From Pilatotrama ljubarskyi (lineage: Eukaryota; Basidiomycota; Agaricomycetes; Polyporales; Polyporaceae), in assembly GCA_022385805.1 (NCBI GenBank), contig MU277686.1, forward strand, positions 70,249 through 134,248: a DNA stretch of 64,000 nucleotides, in the 5' to 3' direction. The notes beneath the pieces were generated by a model. The model made no database searches. It had not been told where the DNA came from and saw nothing but the letters and a program-made list of their open reading frames with translations. Made by a program: the position numbers and the translations under genes. Of this stretch, positions 45,932 to 56,673 are shown piece by piece. Each line of letters starts with the position of its first letter. Positions within the stretch are counted from its first letter, which is position 1.

Positions 45932-47293
45932 TCATGCCGTCGTATGTTTTACCCGCGAGAACATAGCCTTCAACCACTTCTTGACTCCCTTGGGCCGCCG
46001 CTGGACATCTCTCTCCGGATCCGCGAGCGGGAGCAAGGCGCTGACCTTCGGGAGCTGCCCAACGACGTCCCCTCTCCCCTCGTCCTCGTCATATTCATCT
46101 TCCGCCCAACAGCCATCCCCTCCGGACATGCGGTCCTGCCACTCCCAAGTCAACCGCTGCGGCCAGTACTCGGGCTCGTACAAGCGACTGCGCAAGACTG
46201 AGATCCACGCCTGCGACCTGCCGTCCTCATCGCACGATGTCGCGATCTGCTCCACTTCGCGGCCCAGTGCCGTAAGCGCGTCTGCCGTAGCGTCGCTGAT
46301 CCATTTCGCGGGGCGGCACAGCTGCACGAAGACCAGTCGCAGGCTCGGATAAGCTGGCACAGGCGCCAGTGCAGCTCGCTCGCGCTCAAGCGAATCTGCG
46401 CTATCTTCCCCGGAGTCGGTTTGGTCTTGCGGGATCAGGAGTGGTGGCGACCCTGGCCCTGGCGCGATCAGAGGGGGCAGCCCGAGCATGTCGCGCAGGA
46501 TCTGAGGCACCTGCGCGTTGCCCTGAGAGACGCGCAAGTGTGTGACCGCAGGAGCGAGGACGGCCCATTGCGGCAACGTCTTCTCCCACGGATGCAGCTT
46601 CGGGAATGCAAAGACGACGTGGAGACGTTTCAGCGCGGGGAATGGGACTCCCTCTGGCGCGTCGGGGCTGGGGAGCGGCACACCGTACATATTGAAATCG
46701 GAGTGGTCGCTTTCGCCTGGCAAGCGGATGCCCGGGGGCGGAGGACGCACGAAGAGGCGGTCGTCTCCATACAGCGTCAGCTCGCGCAGGACGGGGAAGT
46801 GGTACCGCACGAGGGGGAGGCGGATCTCCCGGGAATGGAGGACGATGAGCGTGCGCAGGGTGTCCCCGACGACCTCGAAGAGACGCGAGACGCACACGAC
46901 AAAGGCGCGGTTCCATGCGGTTTTCTTGACTTCCCATTGGCGGTGGTCGTTCACAAGCTGGAGGAGCATCGCGCGCTCGTCGCGCGCATAGTCCGTCCAG
47001 CGTTCGCGCCAGTCGCGAATGGGTGCGTCGCATCTGTTCGGCAGGAAAGACAACAGAAGATGTTGAACCCGTGTTTCGGCACTGGCGCCGTTCGAAGCGC
47101 GGATGCGCTCGAGACATACGAGGAATGTGCGGATATGGAGCAGATTATGGAGGCTCACTGAGTACAGGCGGGTGGCCGCCGATAGTTTTCGGCACGATCG
47201 GGATGTGAGAGCTAGTGCACAGCCGGTGGTACCACCATCGGTGCAGGCTAGCTGAAAGATGATGTGCCAGATATCATATGGGAGGCGGTCCAT
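45932..47293 (-). CDS. F-box family protein D, intact
   Basis: Single exon, 453 residues, the only fully intact member of the family in this window. Residues 1-60 form the F-box: LPYDIWHIIFQLACTDGG, then a basic stretch and LYSVSLHNLLHIRTFLVC. It is followed by VQHLLLSFLPNRCDAP, a WERK-type charged region, a second leucine-rich segment (LRTLIVLHSREIRLPLVRY, LRELTLYGDDRLFVRPPP) and LPQWAVLAPAVTHLRVSQ. The C-terminus has EYWPQRLTWEW, DRMSGGDGCW and an acidic, then basic tail. No leucine-rich repeats or kelch repeats are clear. A substrate-receptor role in an SCF ubiquitin ligase is inferred from the F-box only. A TATATAG element lies about 90 nt upstream. Confidence 0.82.
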   Translation of the reverse strand: MDRLPYDIWHIIFQLACTDGGTTGCALALTSRSCRKLSAATRLYSVSLHNLLHIRTFLVCLERIRASNGASAETRVQHLLLSFLPNRCDAPIRDWRERWTDYARDERAMLLQLVNDHRQWEVKKTAWNRAFVVCVSRLFEVVGDTLRTLIVLHSREIRLPLVRYHFPVLRELTLYGDDRLFVRPPPPGIRLPGESDHSDFNMYGVPLPSPDAPEGVPFPALKRLHVVFAFPKLHPWEKTLPQWAVLAPAVTHLRVSQGNAQVPQILRDMLGLPPLIAPGPGSPPLLIPQDQTDSGEDSADSLERERAALAPVPAYPSLRLVFVQLCRPAKWISDATADALTALGREVEQIATSCDEDGRSQAWISVLRSRLYEPEYWPQRLTWEWQDRMSGGDGCWAEDEYDEDEGRGDVVGQLPKVSALLPLADPERDVQRRPKGVKKWLKAMFSRVKHTTA

Positions 47294-47382
47294 CTTGTTC
47301 TAAGTCAGGAGGGCAGAGAGCGGAGAGTACAGGTTCAGAGTCGAGGAAGCGTAGTTGGTAAGTTCATGCGTACGCAGCGCAC

Positions 47383-47389
47383 TATATAC
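47383..47389 (-). promoter_or_regulatory. TATA box of F-box gene D
   Basis: TATATAG on the minus strand, about 90 nt before ATG 47293, comparable with the TATA box before paralogue A. Confidence 0.5.
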
Positions 47390-47572
47390 GGACCATCACG
47401 CTGGTTAGGTTTCCTGACAGCCTGATCTAGTTACAAAGTTTACAGAAGTACTGTACATACACTCGTATTCATCCTGTGAGAGTTGTCGACCCTGGCCCCA
47501 GACTCTACTCTCCCTCAGTCTTCTAGACATTCTGTACTGTACATGCTATCTTTACTTCGTGAATTCTGCCTC

Positions 47573-48633
47573 TTACTTCGAGCCCTCAGAAGCCTGAATG
47601 ACCGTCTTAGCATCCTCCACAAACTTCTTCAGCACCGCGATCTCGTCGCCCTCCGGCAGCGCCTTCTCGATCCGCTCGTACAGATGCGCGAAGCCGTGGT
47701 GGATATGCGCCTCGCCCTCGCCCAATCCATCGCGCACGAATGCGGATATCTCTTCCATCTCGCCTACCCAGCGGTACGCCTTCGGCAGCATGCCCGGGAT
47801 GCTCTTGGTGATGCGGTTCAGGACAAAGGGCTGCGAATCGTGCAGCTCGTGGAGGAGGGCTTGGGCCGTGGCTGGCGATGACGCGTGTGCAGCTATAAGA
47901 CGATAAGCAAGCCGATGACGGTGTGAGTGCTCGAAAGGCATGCGAATGTGCCCAGAGCGTACCAAGGATCATCGTGGTCGTCAGACCTATGAAACCTTTG
48001 GAGATTCCCTATTATCAGCTCGCGTCGTCAATAATGTGTACCCCGGACAAAGTAGCGTATACCAACAGCATATGACATCTTCAAGGCACTCGCGTCACCG
48101 ACGCCTGCGCCTTCGCCTTTGAGCGGCATGATCTTGAGTCCCCATTTGCTCAGGCCGACGAAATCTTCCAGTAGATCAGCGTCGCCCGGCTCAGCGGACG
48201 CATAGAAGGTGGGATCGTATCCATCGCTTGGTGGGCCACCAATGATGCCCGCATCGACGAAGCGCACCGCGCTGCCTTGGAAGACGTGCGCGACTTTCTT
48301 CGCGGTCTCGGGGCTGACGGCGTTGCAATCCGCGAAAGCAATCTCGCGGTCCTTCGCCGCTCCTGCGTGCGCCTTCTGCAACGACTCCGCGAACGCGAGG
48401 GCAGCGCTCGGTGGCAGAATGCTCAGGACCCACTCCGCGCGACGCGCGATATCAGCTAGGGTCGCATCTTGCATCCCCGCGGCGCGGGCGCGTTCGATCG
48501 TCGCAGGGGAGCGACCTTCGAGCGTGGTCAGGACTGTACAGCCCGATTTCGTGAGTCGGTGACCGACAGCCGCTCCCATGGCACCCGGAGCGATCACTGC
48601 GACCGTGGGCGCGGACGAAGGCTTGGCGGCCAT
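47573..48633 (-). CDS. 6-phosphogluconate dehydrogenase-like oxidoreductase (NAD-binding, DUF1932 C-terminus)
   Basis: This belongs to the beta-hydroxyacid dehydrogenase superfamily; the substrate is unknown. Three exons (48633-48067, 48008-47963, 47892-47573) give 310 residues with consistent phases. The N-terminal Rossmann fold has the dinucleotide motif VAVIAPGAMGAAVG at residues 10-23 (one Gly of the usual GxGxMG replaced by Ala). ADCNAVSPETAKKV and DAGIIGGPP are typical of the family, and the middle exon carries the all-helical start GISKGFIGLTTTMIL. The C-terminal 100 residues are helical and match the DUF1932 type found in 6PGDH-like enzymes. The frame is open upstream to an ATG at 48807 and would add an arginine-rich, mitochondria-like leader. 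I prefer 48633 because a TATA-like CTATAT lies about 55 nt before it. Confidence 0.85.
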
Positions 48634-49952
48634 GACGGTGGAAGTGAAAGTCGCAAAGTGAGTATCACAAGATAAAAGCAGATATAGGCGAGGCCTGCGC
48701 GCGACGAGAGAAAGCAGCCGCCGAGAGAATGAAGATGTTACCCTAGTGAGACTAGCTGGAGGTCTACCACAGGCTGTCACGCAAGGTGAGAGGATGTAAG
48801 AGAGCATGCTTCATAAGTTGCAGGTTGAGCACCTGTGGTTTGGTGATACGACGTGAGAGTGTTGTCATCGCGGACTCCCCCGAGATGTCCGGATAGTATC
48901 CTGGGAGTGTGCTATATTAAACCGTCGCTCAGCGGTCTGCATACTTCCAGCCGCGATTGCTGAGTGTCTAGGGAGTCGTACAGCAAGGATGCTATCCCTG
49001 TAGCAATAACATCGCGGACGGAGCTCAGCTAGGTTTCTGGTACTTAGGTGGCCGACATGCGCAGGTTTTGCATGCCGTTTCGATCTGATCGGGAGCTTGG
49101 GATGGTGCTTCATGCGGGCGTCTATTTGGCACGCTTGCGCAAACGTGCACCATCTGGTGCCAGTGGTTGCGGGAAGAGCTCAGCTAAAAGGTAAGTCAGT
49201 GACTATATTTCCATTTGTGAGCCCTCATGCTCGTAACACTATACCCATGTGTACGCCAGACTGTACAATAGATATGTCGTTTCACGGTAGAGAGGGACAC
49301 TTGGATTCCGACCGATGCCGGACATTCGGAGCGTGACATGCTAGTCTTCTCCGGTCGCCAATATGTTCACTCATGCGCCCCTAGGGATGAATCGAGTCAC
49401 TAGTATGCGCTCAGACAGCCATCTGGAAGGCACATATCAGTGGCTTGGAGAATGTGAGCTCACAGGCTCCCACTGCGCTCCTGAGAAAGCGTCCGCCGCT
49501 CACCACTCGATCCACAGGATGCCCTGGCAATCTGAATGCTTCTCCAGGAAGCGACGGACTGCGCCCATGTACTTGTCTAAGTGGACTCCTGACCACATCG
49601 TGCTTGCCGGCTACTCCATTGGTACTCGGTTCCCTTCTCAGCAGTCTGCCGCCGCGGCCGTGCTCACTTAACGTCATGGCGCTCTCCCGGAAGGCTCTCA
49701 CAGTCCTGGCATCCGCTCCTTGGCTCCTCCGGCCGAGTGCTCCATGCTGACCTGTCTCACCGCGCCGACATACATCGCCATATGGCATTTGCGCTGATTG
49801 GCGCGGCGCGACGCGGCGCTCGGCGACCGTTGCACCCAGTAATAAATGGGACGCCCGGCATGGTGTCATGACCCTCCTCACCCCCTACCTCGTCTGTTTC
49901 AGTACTCAGCAGTCCCACTGACTGGTTTGCCTTGCTCTTCCCCGAGTTCAAC
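48634..49952. other. Intergenic region between divergent genes
   Basis: Contains the promoters of the oxidoreductase and the OPT transporter. The first 175 nt could code for an N-terminal extension of the oxidoreductase. No other gene was recognised. Confidence 0.45.
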
Positions 49953-52900
49953 ATGGCAACCGTCGACGAAGCTGGCGTGAATGCACTTCACAGAAATGAA
50001 AGCCCAGGCAGCTCTTCGAACGAGAAAGAAGACAAGGTGATGGTAGGCGAGGAGGAGTATCGGATGGAGAAGCCAGACATGTAGCGTCCCTCCACTATCC
50101 AGGCTGGTCGGGTTCTGACGTAGATGTCTACTTTCCAGCTCAAGACCGTTTCCCCGGGATCCTGACGAGATGGTGGAAACCCATCAACTGACGTTCAGGT
50201 AATTTATGTGGAATGGTTGTACCAATCCCCCGCTGACCGATCGTTCAGGGCCATCCTCGTAGGATGTTGTCTCGGCGCAGTAGGTAGGCGATGATGTTTT
50301 GTGCGACCATGCGAACGATGTTAGCTGATAGGGTTCTGTAGTCGGAGCCTCCAACATATATCTCGGGCTGAAGACCGGCTTCACCTTCGGTCCTCAGGTG
50401 CGTCACGCTCCTCCATGTGCACAATGCATTTTATACTTACTGTTCCACTCCAGCTCTTTGGCGTACGTAATGAGCATGCCCTGCGTTAGCAGCGTAACTC
50501 ATCTCCTTCATCAAGGCCATCTTCGGATTCGCCATCATCAAGCCCCTCTCAAAAGCCATCCCAGAATCAGGTATAATCGGTCGTCTCTTTGGCGGCCCGT
50601 TCGGGCCAAAAGAAAACTGCACCGTACAGAGCGCTGCTACCGGTAAGTTGAAACCATTCCGGTGAAGCTGCCCATACACGCACTCATGCGCGCTCATCCA
50701 TGTAGCCGCGGGCGGAATCGGCATCTTGTTTGTCAGCGCCGTCCCGGCCCTCTACCGGCTCGACCTGCTCTCGACCCTCCCCAAGTCGGACATCGGGAAA
50801 CTGATCGCCCTGACAGCGTGCGCGAGCTTCTTCGGGGTGTTCTTCGTCATCCCGCTGCGCAAGTACTACATCGTGAAGCAGAAACTCACGTTCCCGACCC
50901 CCGCTGCGACTGCTGTCACTATACATGCGTTGCATAACAGCCGCACGGGGGCGATCGCGGCGAGGAAGAAGTCGCTCGCGCTGCTCTACTCGTTCCTCAT
51001 CGCGTTTTGCTTCAAGGTCGTCAGCGGCTATGCTCCCGGTGTGGTATGTTTCCCAGAGTTTCATGATTGCAAGTCCGCTCACCTGAGCGAACACTTCACC
51101 AGTTGTTCGACTGGCATATCGGTTGGACTTTGTACCGCCTCGGTTTCACCAGCATCATCGCCCTCGACAACTACGGCTGGTGGATAGAGTGTACGTCCTG
51201 CCACTGTCAGAACTGTTTCGTGCGGATTTCTGACCTATTACCACAGTCACTCCCGCGTTCTTTGGGGCGGGCATGCTCTCCGGTCTGAACGCAAGTTGGA
51301 GTTTCCGTGAGTCCCTTCATCTCACCCTCCGAGTTCGGATGTTGACCATCGGCTTTCCCAGTGGGGGGTTCGGTCCTCGCGTGGGGAATCAGTATGAATG
51401 AGCACGTCGGACGTAGTATGAAAAAGCTCACCGGCATCTCTTGACAGTCGCACCGTCGTTGATCAAGACTGGACAGGCCGTGGGAGAGGCCATCTCCAAG
51501 GATTTTCCGCTCGTCTCCTACAACGCACTCGCTTTTGACGACCCGGTGGACTTCACCACGGCCCCGTCTCCGCGTTACTGGCTGCTATGTGAGTATTTCA
51601 CTATGCTCGTGCGACTCCATGCTGAGGCAGGATGTTCTGCAGGGCCTGGTATCCTGATGATGTTGGTGTACTCCTTTGCGGATCTGGGCATGAACTCTGG
51701 ATTCATCATCACCGGTAGGTCATCACAACCCTGTAGCGCTAATCCGCTGAAACTCCGTCCCCTCAGCCATCCGTAACGCCAACTTCAAATTCGACCCGCG
51801 CAGCTGGTTCCACAACACCCCCGTGGCAGGTACGGACGAAGAGGACGAGGACGAGACGCCGCCCGAAGACCGCGTGCCGACGCTCTGGTGGACGCTCGGC
51901 CTCGCGGCGAGCACGATTATGTGCTGCGCGATCCTTGCGACGATGTTCAACATGAACGTTGGCGAGGCGATCCTCTCGCTCATCTTGGGCTTCGCGTTCT
52001 CGTTTATTGGCGTGCAGAGCGCGGGGACGACGGATGTGAACCCTGTCACCGCTGTTGCGAAGGTGCGTACATGGCCTGTGTACATACCGGATGAGAAGGA
52101 TCGCGGCTGATACTTGCGTTGCCGCGCTCTATAGGCATCCCAGCTAGTATTCGGTGGCATCTCGAAAGGAGCGCACCTCGCTCAGGCTCCAGCACAAACC
52201 GTCAACCTGACGGCAGGCATTATTGCCGCCGGTTCAGCCGCTCAGTCTACCGACATGACAGGTACGAATTCATCCCAGTTCCTTATCCGCACCACAGACG
52301 TCCTCATGGCACTACCATCGACTCGCAGGCGACCTGAAGACCGGATACCTCCTGCGCGCGAAGCCGCGTAACCAGTTCGTCGCGCAGCTGTGCGGCGCGG
52401 TCGTCGCGATGTTTCTCAACGTCGGGCTCTTCATCCTCTTCACGACCGCGAGCAACTGTATCCTGTGCGTGTGGTGCTTTTCCTGCTATGTTTTTATTCG
52501 CAGCTGGCTTGACGGGAAACTCATGACTTCGGGTGTTGTTCCTGATAGGCACCCTAACGTGGACGAGAATTGTCCGTACCAAGCTCCGAGCGTCAGCGCG
52601 TGGGTGGCCGTCGCGGTTGCCGTCACCTCGCCTTCCTTGCGTAAGTCAGACCGGCTCCCCGTGCTACGTGATACTGACCGAAGGCCATCTCTCTCGCAGC
52701 CATCCCGTCCTCGTCGGGCTATACTGCTATCGGCCTGGGCATCTTCGTCCTGATCTCTGTCATCGTCAAGGTTCGTGCACATCCGATCAGTGTACCACTT
52801 GCCGCTCACAGGGTCGTAGCATCTGTACATCCCGAAGAAGTACTGGCCATACATTCCCAATTGGAACGCCGTCGGGCTGGTAAGCTCCCTTGCTACTAAT

Positions 52901-53365
52901 GCCTCCCTGACAGAGCTTCCTCACGCTCATACGCGTCCACAGGCGTTCGTCGCCCCCCAGATCCCGTTCTCCATCGCCATGTGAGTATCCTGTGTGGGGA
53001 ATCGGTGAGAGAGATGCTCACACGACCCGCACGTTCCTCAGGGCGATCGGCTCCGTCTTCAACTACCTCTGGATGAAGCGCAACCCCGCGGGCTTCGACA
53101 TGTACATGTTCGCCGTCGCGGTACGTCTCCATCTCCATCTTTCCTCCACGCACCAACTGACTGAACGTATGAACGTGACCAGGCGGGCATGCTCGCGGGC
53201 GAAGGCCTGGGAGGCGTGCTGCAGGCCCTTCTGGCGATCGCGAAGGTGGATGGCTCCAGTGCGTCGTTTTCTCTCTGTTTCACATGCATCGATGCTGACT
53301 GAGCGTTTGCTGCGTCAGTCTTCGGGACTGCCATCGGGTGCCCTGGGTTTGAGTTTTGTGGGTAA
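49953..53365 (+). CDS. Oligopeptide transporter, OPT superfamily
   Basis: OPT proteins are plasma-membrane or vacuolar proton-coupled importers of small peptides, glutathione or metal chelates. Twenty-two exons give 721 residues; the phases of all 21 introns and the total length (2166 nt) agree. After a 45-residue hydrophilic N-terminus come RPFPRDPDEMVETHQLTFR and ILVGCCLGAVVGASNIYLGL, then many hydrophobic helices. Marks include FGPKENCTVQSAATAAGG, KQKLTFPTPAATAVTIHALH, DNYGWW, ADLGMNSGFII, IGVQSAGTTDVNPVTAVAK, a Cys-containing segment before PYQAPSVSAW, and IPFSIAMAIGSVFNYLWMKR. An acidic loop (TDEEDEDETPPED) precedes helix WWTLGLAAS. Exon 5 (50454-50462) is only 9 nt and encodes Leu-Phe-Gly. 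The protein ends shortly after GTAIGCPGFEFCG. Substrate class cannot be told from sequence alone. Confidence 0.94.
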
Positions 53366-53600
53366 GAGAATCGGAGTCTGCTCCATTTCTTGGTTGTATG
53401 AGGTTGTACCGTAGTCGAGTTATGTTCTGTTGGTTCGTATATGTAGACTAGACACACGCGATTATACGAACGACGTTGTATTGCATACAAAGGAGCCGAT
53501 CGAGAAGCATGGCTATGGTACAAAAATCCGACTGCGGTAGATCCCGTCCTCCTCCAACTTTGCTTCCTAACGTACACCAGCGGAAATGGCCTATACACAC

Positions 53601-54888
53601 TCAGTACTTCTCTGACGGCTCGGTGTGGACTGCCCTGCCGCCCTTCCTGAAGTGCTCGCCGGCGCCCTCGAAGGTGACGACGCGTGCGAACGTCGAGCCC
53701 GTGCCCCAGATGCCGCGCCGGAGGCACGCGAGCTGCACGACCTGCGAATGGTCGATGAACAGGTTCGCGCGCGCGCCCTGGTTCTGGATATGGTACGCGA
53801 ACACCTCGGGATCGGCCGCTTCGAACCTGCATGCGGATTGGTGTGTCAGTCTTGCACGAGAAGAGAGGGAGTGAGAGGAGAGGAGGCGTACATGATCTTC
53901 TCGGCGGGGAGGGCGGAGGTGACGGCGGAGATGACGTCCGTCCGCCAGTTCTTCACGTTCTCGGTGATCCCCTCGCTCTCAATCATGATCATCTGTTGCC
54001 GTGTACAGCGCATATGTATGAGACAAGATGAGCGCAGATAGGACGCCACTCACGTATGCACCGGCATCAATGAACGCCTTCGCGCGGTCGATGAGCCACT
54101 TCGGGTCGCGCGTGCCCGCGGACTCGAGCTCTTCGACGGACGCGTCGCCGCCCGCGCCCCACTGTATGCCCACCTCGGGCTTGGGCTTCAGCCCGTGCGC
54201 CGCGGTGAACTCAATCAGAGAGGCCCAATCATCCGTTGGAATCGACAGGAAGCCGGACGAGATCTCCAAGACGTCGAATCTGCGAGTTATGAGGACGCGC
54301 GGGGTGAGCGAAAAGGAGGGAGAAGAAACGATCACGTGATGGCGTACCCCATGTTCTTGCAGGTGGTGAGGTACTTGGAGATGACTGACTTGTTGCCGCC
54401 CGAGGTGGAGAGGACGCGTTCGATGAACCCGCCTGTGCTCACGTAGCACCCTGTCAACACGCTCAGCAGGTCGACTTAGTATCTTATCGGAAGCAATGAG
54501 ACGCACCATGCGAGTGTGCGGTGTCGATCAGGGCACGCAGCCTGTCCTCGGGCATGAGGGAGAATGCGCCGCCAGCGAACTTGATTCCGTCGACATATTC
54601 GCCCCAGTCCTTCAGGAGTTCATCGAGGTAGGTCCTGGTAACAGGGGCGTAGTACGGGCCTCGAATCTCGGTGATGCCCTTGGTCCGTGAGGCTTTCGGC
54701 TCGAGCGCATTCGCAGGTAGGAACGAGAATGGGTGTGTGCTTGATGATGATGAGGAGCTCGAAGAGGCCGAAGGTGAACTCGCAGGTCTTGCGCGCAGCG
54801 CGGTACTGTGCAGTGCTCGTGCCGAACGGAGTGGGAGGGGTCGGGCGTGCTGGCGGAGAGTCTGGCTAAAGACGGTGCGCACGAGCAT
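53601..54888 (-). CDS. ComA/HSA32-like (phosphosulfolactate synthase family) protein, probably mitochondrial
   Basis: ComA makes phosphosulfolactate from phosphoenolpyruvate and sulfite in archaeal coenzyme M synthesis. Plant HSA32 is a relative with a role in heat memory, and the fungal role is unknown. Five exons (54888-54507, 54450-54336, 54279-54054, 53992-53892, 53826-53601) give 349 residues with consistent phases. The family core starts near residue 70: GITEIRGPYYAPV, EYVDGIKFAGGAFSLMP, then YVSTGGFIERVL, FDVLEISSGFLSIP, KPEVGIQWGAGG, MIMIESEGI, KIMFEAADPE and the final LRRGIWGTGSTF. The first 40 residues are rich in Arg, Ser and Ala with almost no acidic residues, a likely mitochondrial presequence, followed by a poly-Ser run. 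The start ATG 54888 was preferred over an upstream alternative at 54963 because it begins this presequence. Confidence 0.88.
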
Positions 54889-55923
54889 GTTGTGTAGCGT
54901 TCTATTAATCTTCGACTTTAAAACGCACGGTGGTGGTCGTAGAGGGTCGAAATGCGACCGCATCTACGCTGAGAGGAGGATGCTAATATCCATGGCGAGT
55001 GGTGGGCTTGACGTCATAGCTTCAATCACTTTCTCCAAGCCGCATCGGCCTCGTTAGACCTTCGAGGACAGTCTTATATAAACAGGCTATCTCCTGGATT
55101 CAAGCACGGAGGGAAGACAGAACGGATGCCTCGACTCACCTAACATATCGTGGTCGTCGCGGACAAGGCCATCCGGAAGTCACTTGGACAAAGTCCCCCT
55201 TGCAGCGCTATAGGCGCCCATCGGGTTGCTCGGTCTTCGGACCGGTGGGCCATGTGGGAAGCGGCGCAAAGCGGCCCAACTTCATGACCATCATCCAATC
55301 AATTGCTGGGCCTCGGACTTTTTCTCCCTTGGACCGCCACCACCATAACTTCAGGCTGATTTGCTTTTGCGTCCAACGATCATAATTTCATGGTTGCCGG
55401 ATACCAATCCATAAGGTGCATGTGCGCACCAGCGGAACACTGTCGAAGAGCAGTTCTGCTTCACTGGAAGGAGTACTGGACGAGAAAGCGCTTTTGTGGA
55501 CTGGTGGGGTACTCCGGAAAAGATTGATGCTGGTGAGGACGAGATAACTCGGGCGGGAGCATATGCGCATCATCGTGAGCATCATGTGCGGCCACTCGTT
55601 AGCGAAATTCAATTGAACAACAGAGAAACAGAACAGACGCAAACTCCATTGGGTGGTGGGAAGGGTCTACGGTCTGCCCATATTGCACCATCATTCTCTA
55701 CCAATGACATGAGTTGCCCGAAGATGGTCCAGGGTCTCTAACGACTACCTTTGACGCAACAGCGAGCAATAGCGGCTATACAGTGTCATCAAGCTGACGG
55801 GTCTTTGTCAGTATGAGCTCTGTAGGGTTCAACCCGCAGATCGATCGCCTTAATCGCTAACAAAGAAGGTCTTGGTGCACATACGCAGTGTCGGGCCCTG
55901 CACGGTGGCCGTTTACCAGACTG
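54889..55923. other. Intergenic region
   Basis: No recognised gene. A TATAAAC element near 55076 on the plus strand has no obvious gene behind it. Confidence 0.45.
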
Positions 55924-56263
55924 CTACGACGAGAGGTCACGAGTCGCAGCCTTGTTTGCGAATCCAGATGCACCGAAGGCCCAATCGATGTCGTTTTTGA
56001 GGCCAAGGCGGGCCATGTAACCTCGTGAGTCTGTCGACATTCGAAGCATGCCTCTGAGAAACTCCTTGACAGACATGCGATCTTCGCGATAGCCAAAAAG
56101 GACCGTCCCCGCGTTCCGGGACCAGCACACGCTTACTCATGTGCTCCTCCGGGAGCCCATACCAAGTTCTGCCGCTGCCACGGGTTGCTTCCAGCCCCTT
56201 GAACGCGCCATGGACTCGCTTCCACGCCCAAATTGTCTGCCCTTTTGAGCCTAATGCCTCCAT
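55924..56263 (-). CDS. Small hypothetical protein, two exons
   Basis: I do not recognise this protein. Exon 1 runs from ATG 56263 to 56137 and exon 2 from 56081 to the stop at 55924. They are joined by a 55-nt intron with a GTAAGC donor and an AAG acceptor. The phases match and the total is 285 nt (94 residues). Codons in both exons are GC-biased at the third position, as in the well-supported genes. Sequence landmarks are IWAWKRVHGAFKGLE, TWYGLPEEHM and VKEFLRGMLRMSTDSRG, a basic, helix-rich protein without a signal peptide or membrane segment. The open frame continues upstream of the ATG, so extra 5' exons are possible and the true start is uncertain. It might also be the surviving end of a decayed gene. 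Confidence 0.45.
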
Positions 56264-56673
56264 ACTCGCCCGTTTCTCCGGCTCCAAAGTCTGTGACCGG
56301 TCGAGCCGTGAGCAAGAGCGAGATCTGTGTGGACACGCGTGGCGCCCGTCATTCTGTCCGGACAACTACCATCGATAGAGGCACCTCGCTTTCCCTCCTT
56401 CTCAAGCTTCGTGGTTAGTAAGCCCACCGTGTCTGGGTCGCCAGGCGCGGGAATAATACGTCTTAGCAATATTGTATGTCCCGCGTTACACCAAGTGTAT
56501 ACGTGCCTCGCTGCTAGAAGGTTCTCACTTGGATATGCCATGGCCAGTGTATAAATACTCGCCTTATGTTTGGCTTGCAGCCGTACTCACCAGGAGCAAC
56601 TGCTCTGCCCCCCGCGTCGCGCCGTAGCATCCCCGCCCTTCCTGTCCATACACCCTTTCCACAAGAAGACGAC
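56264..56673. other. Intergenic region with GST promoter
   Basis: Holds the GST TATA box at its right end and possible upstream exons of the small minus-strand gene. Nothing else was recognised. Confidence 0.45.
56550..56556 (+). promoter_or_regulatory. TATA box of the GST gene
   Basis: TATAAAT, 118 nt before ATG 56674. Confidence 0.55.

Noticed and set aside
46401..47161. Two open frames of about 240 codons overlapping F-box gene D on either strand
   Set aside because: The F-box frame has family matches throughout; these are shadows of it.
48634..48807. Mitochondria-like N-terminal extension of the 6PGDH-like protein
   Set aside because: Open and arginine-rich, but a TATA-like element lies inside it and the shorter start gives a complete Rossmann fold. 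Kept only as an alternative.
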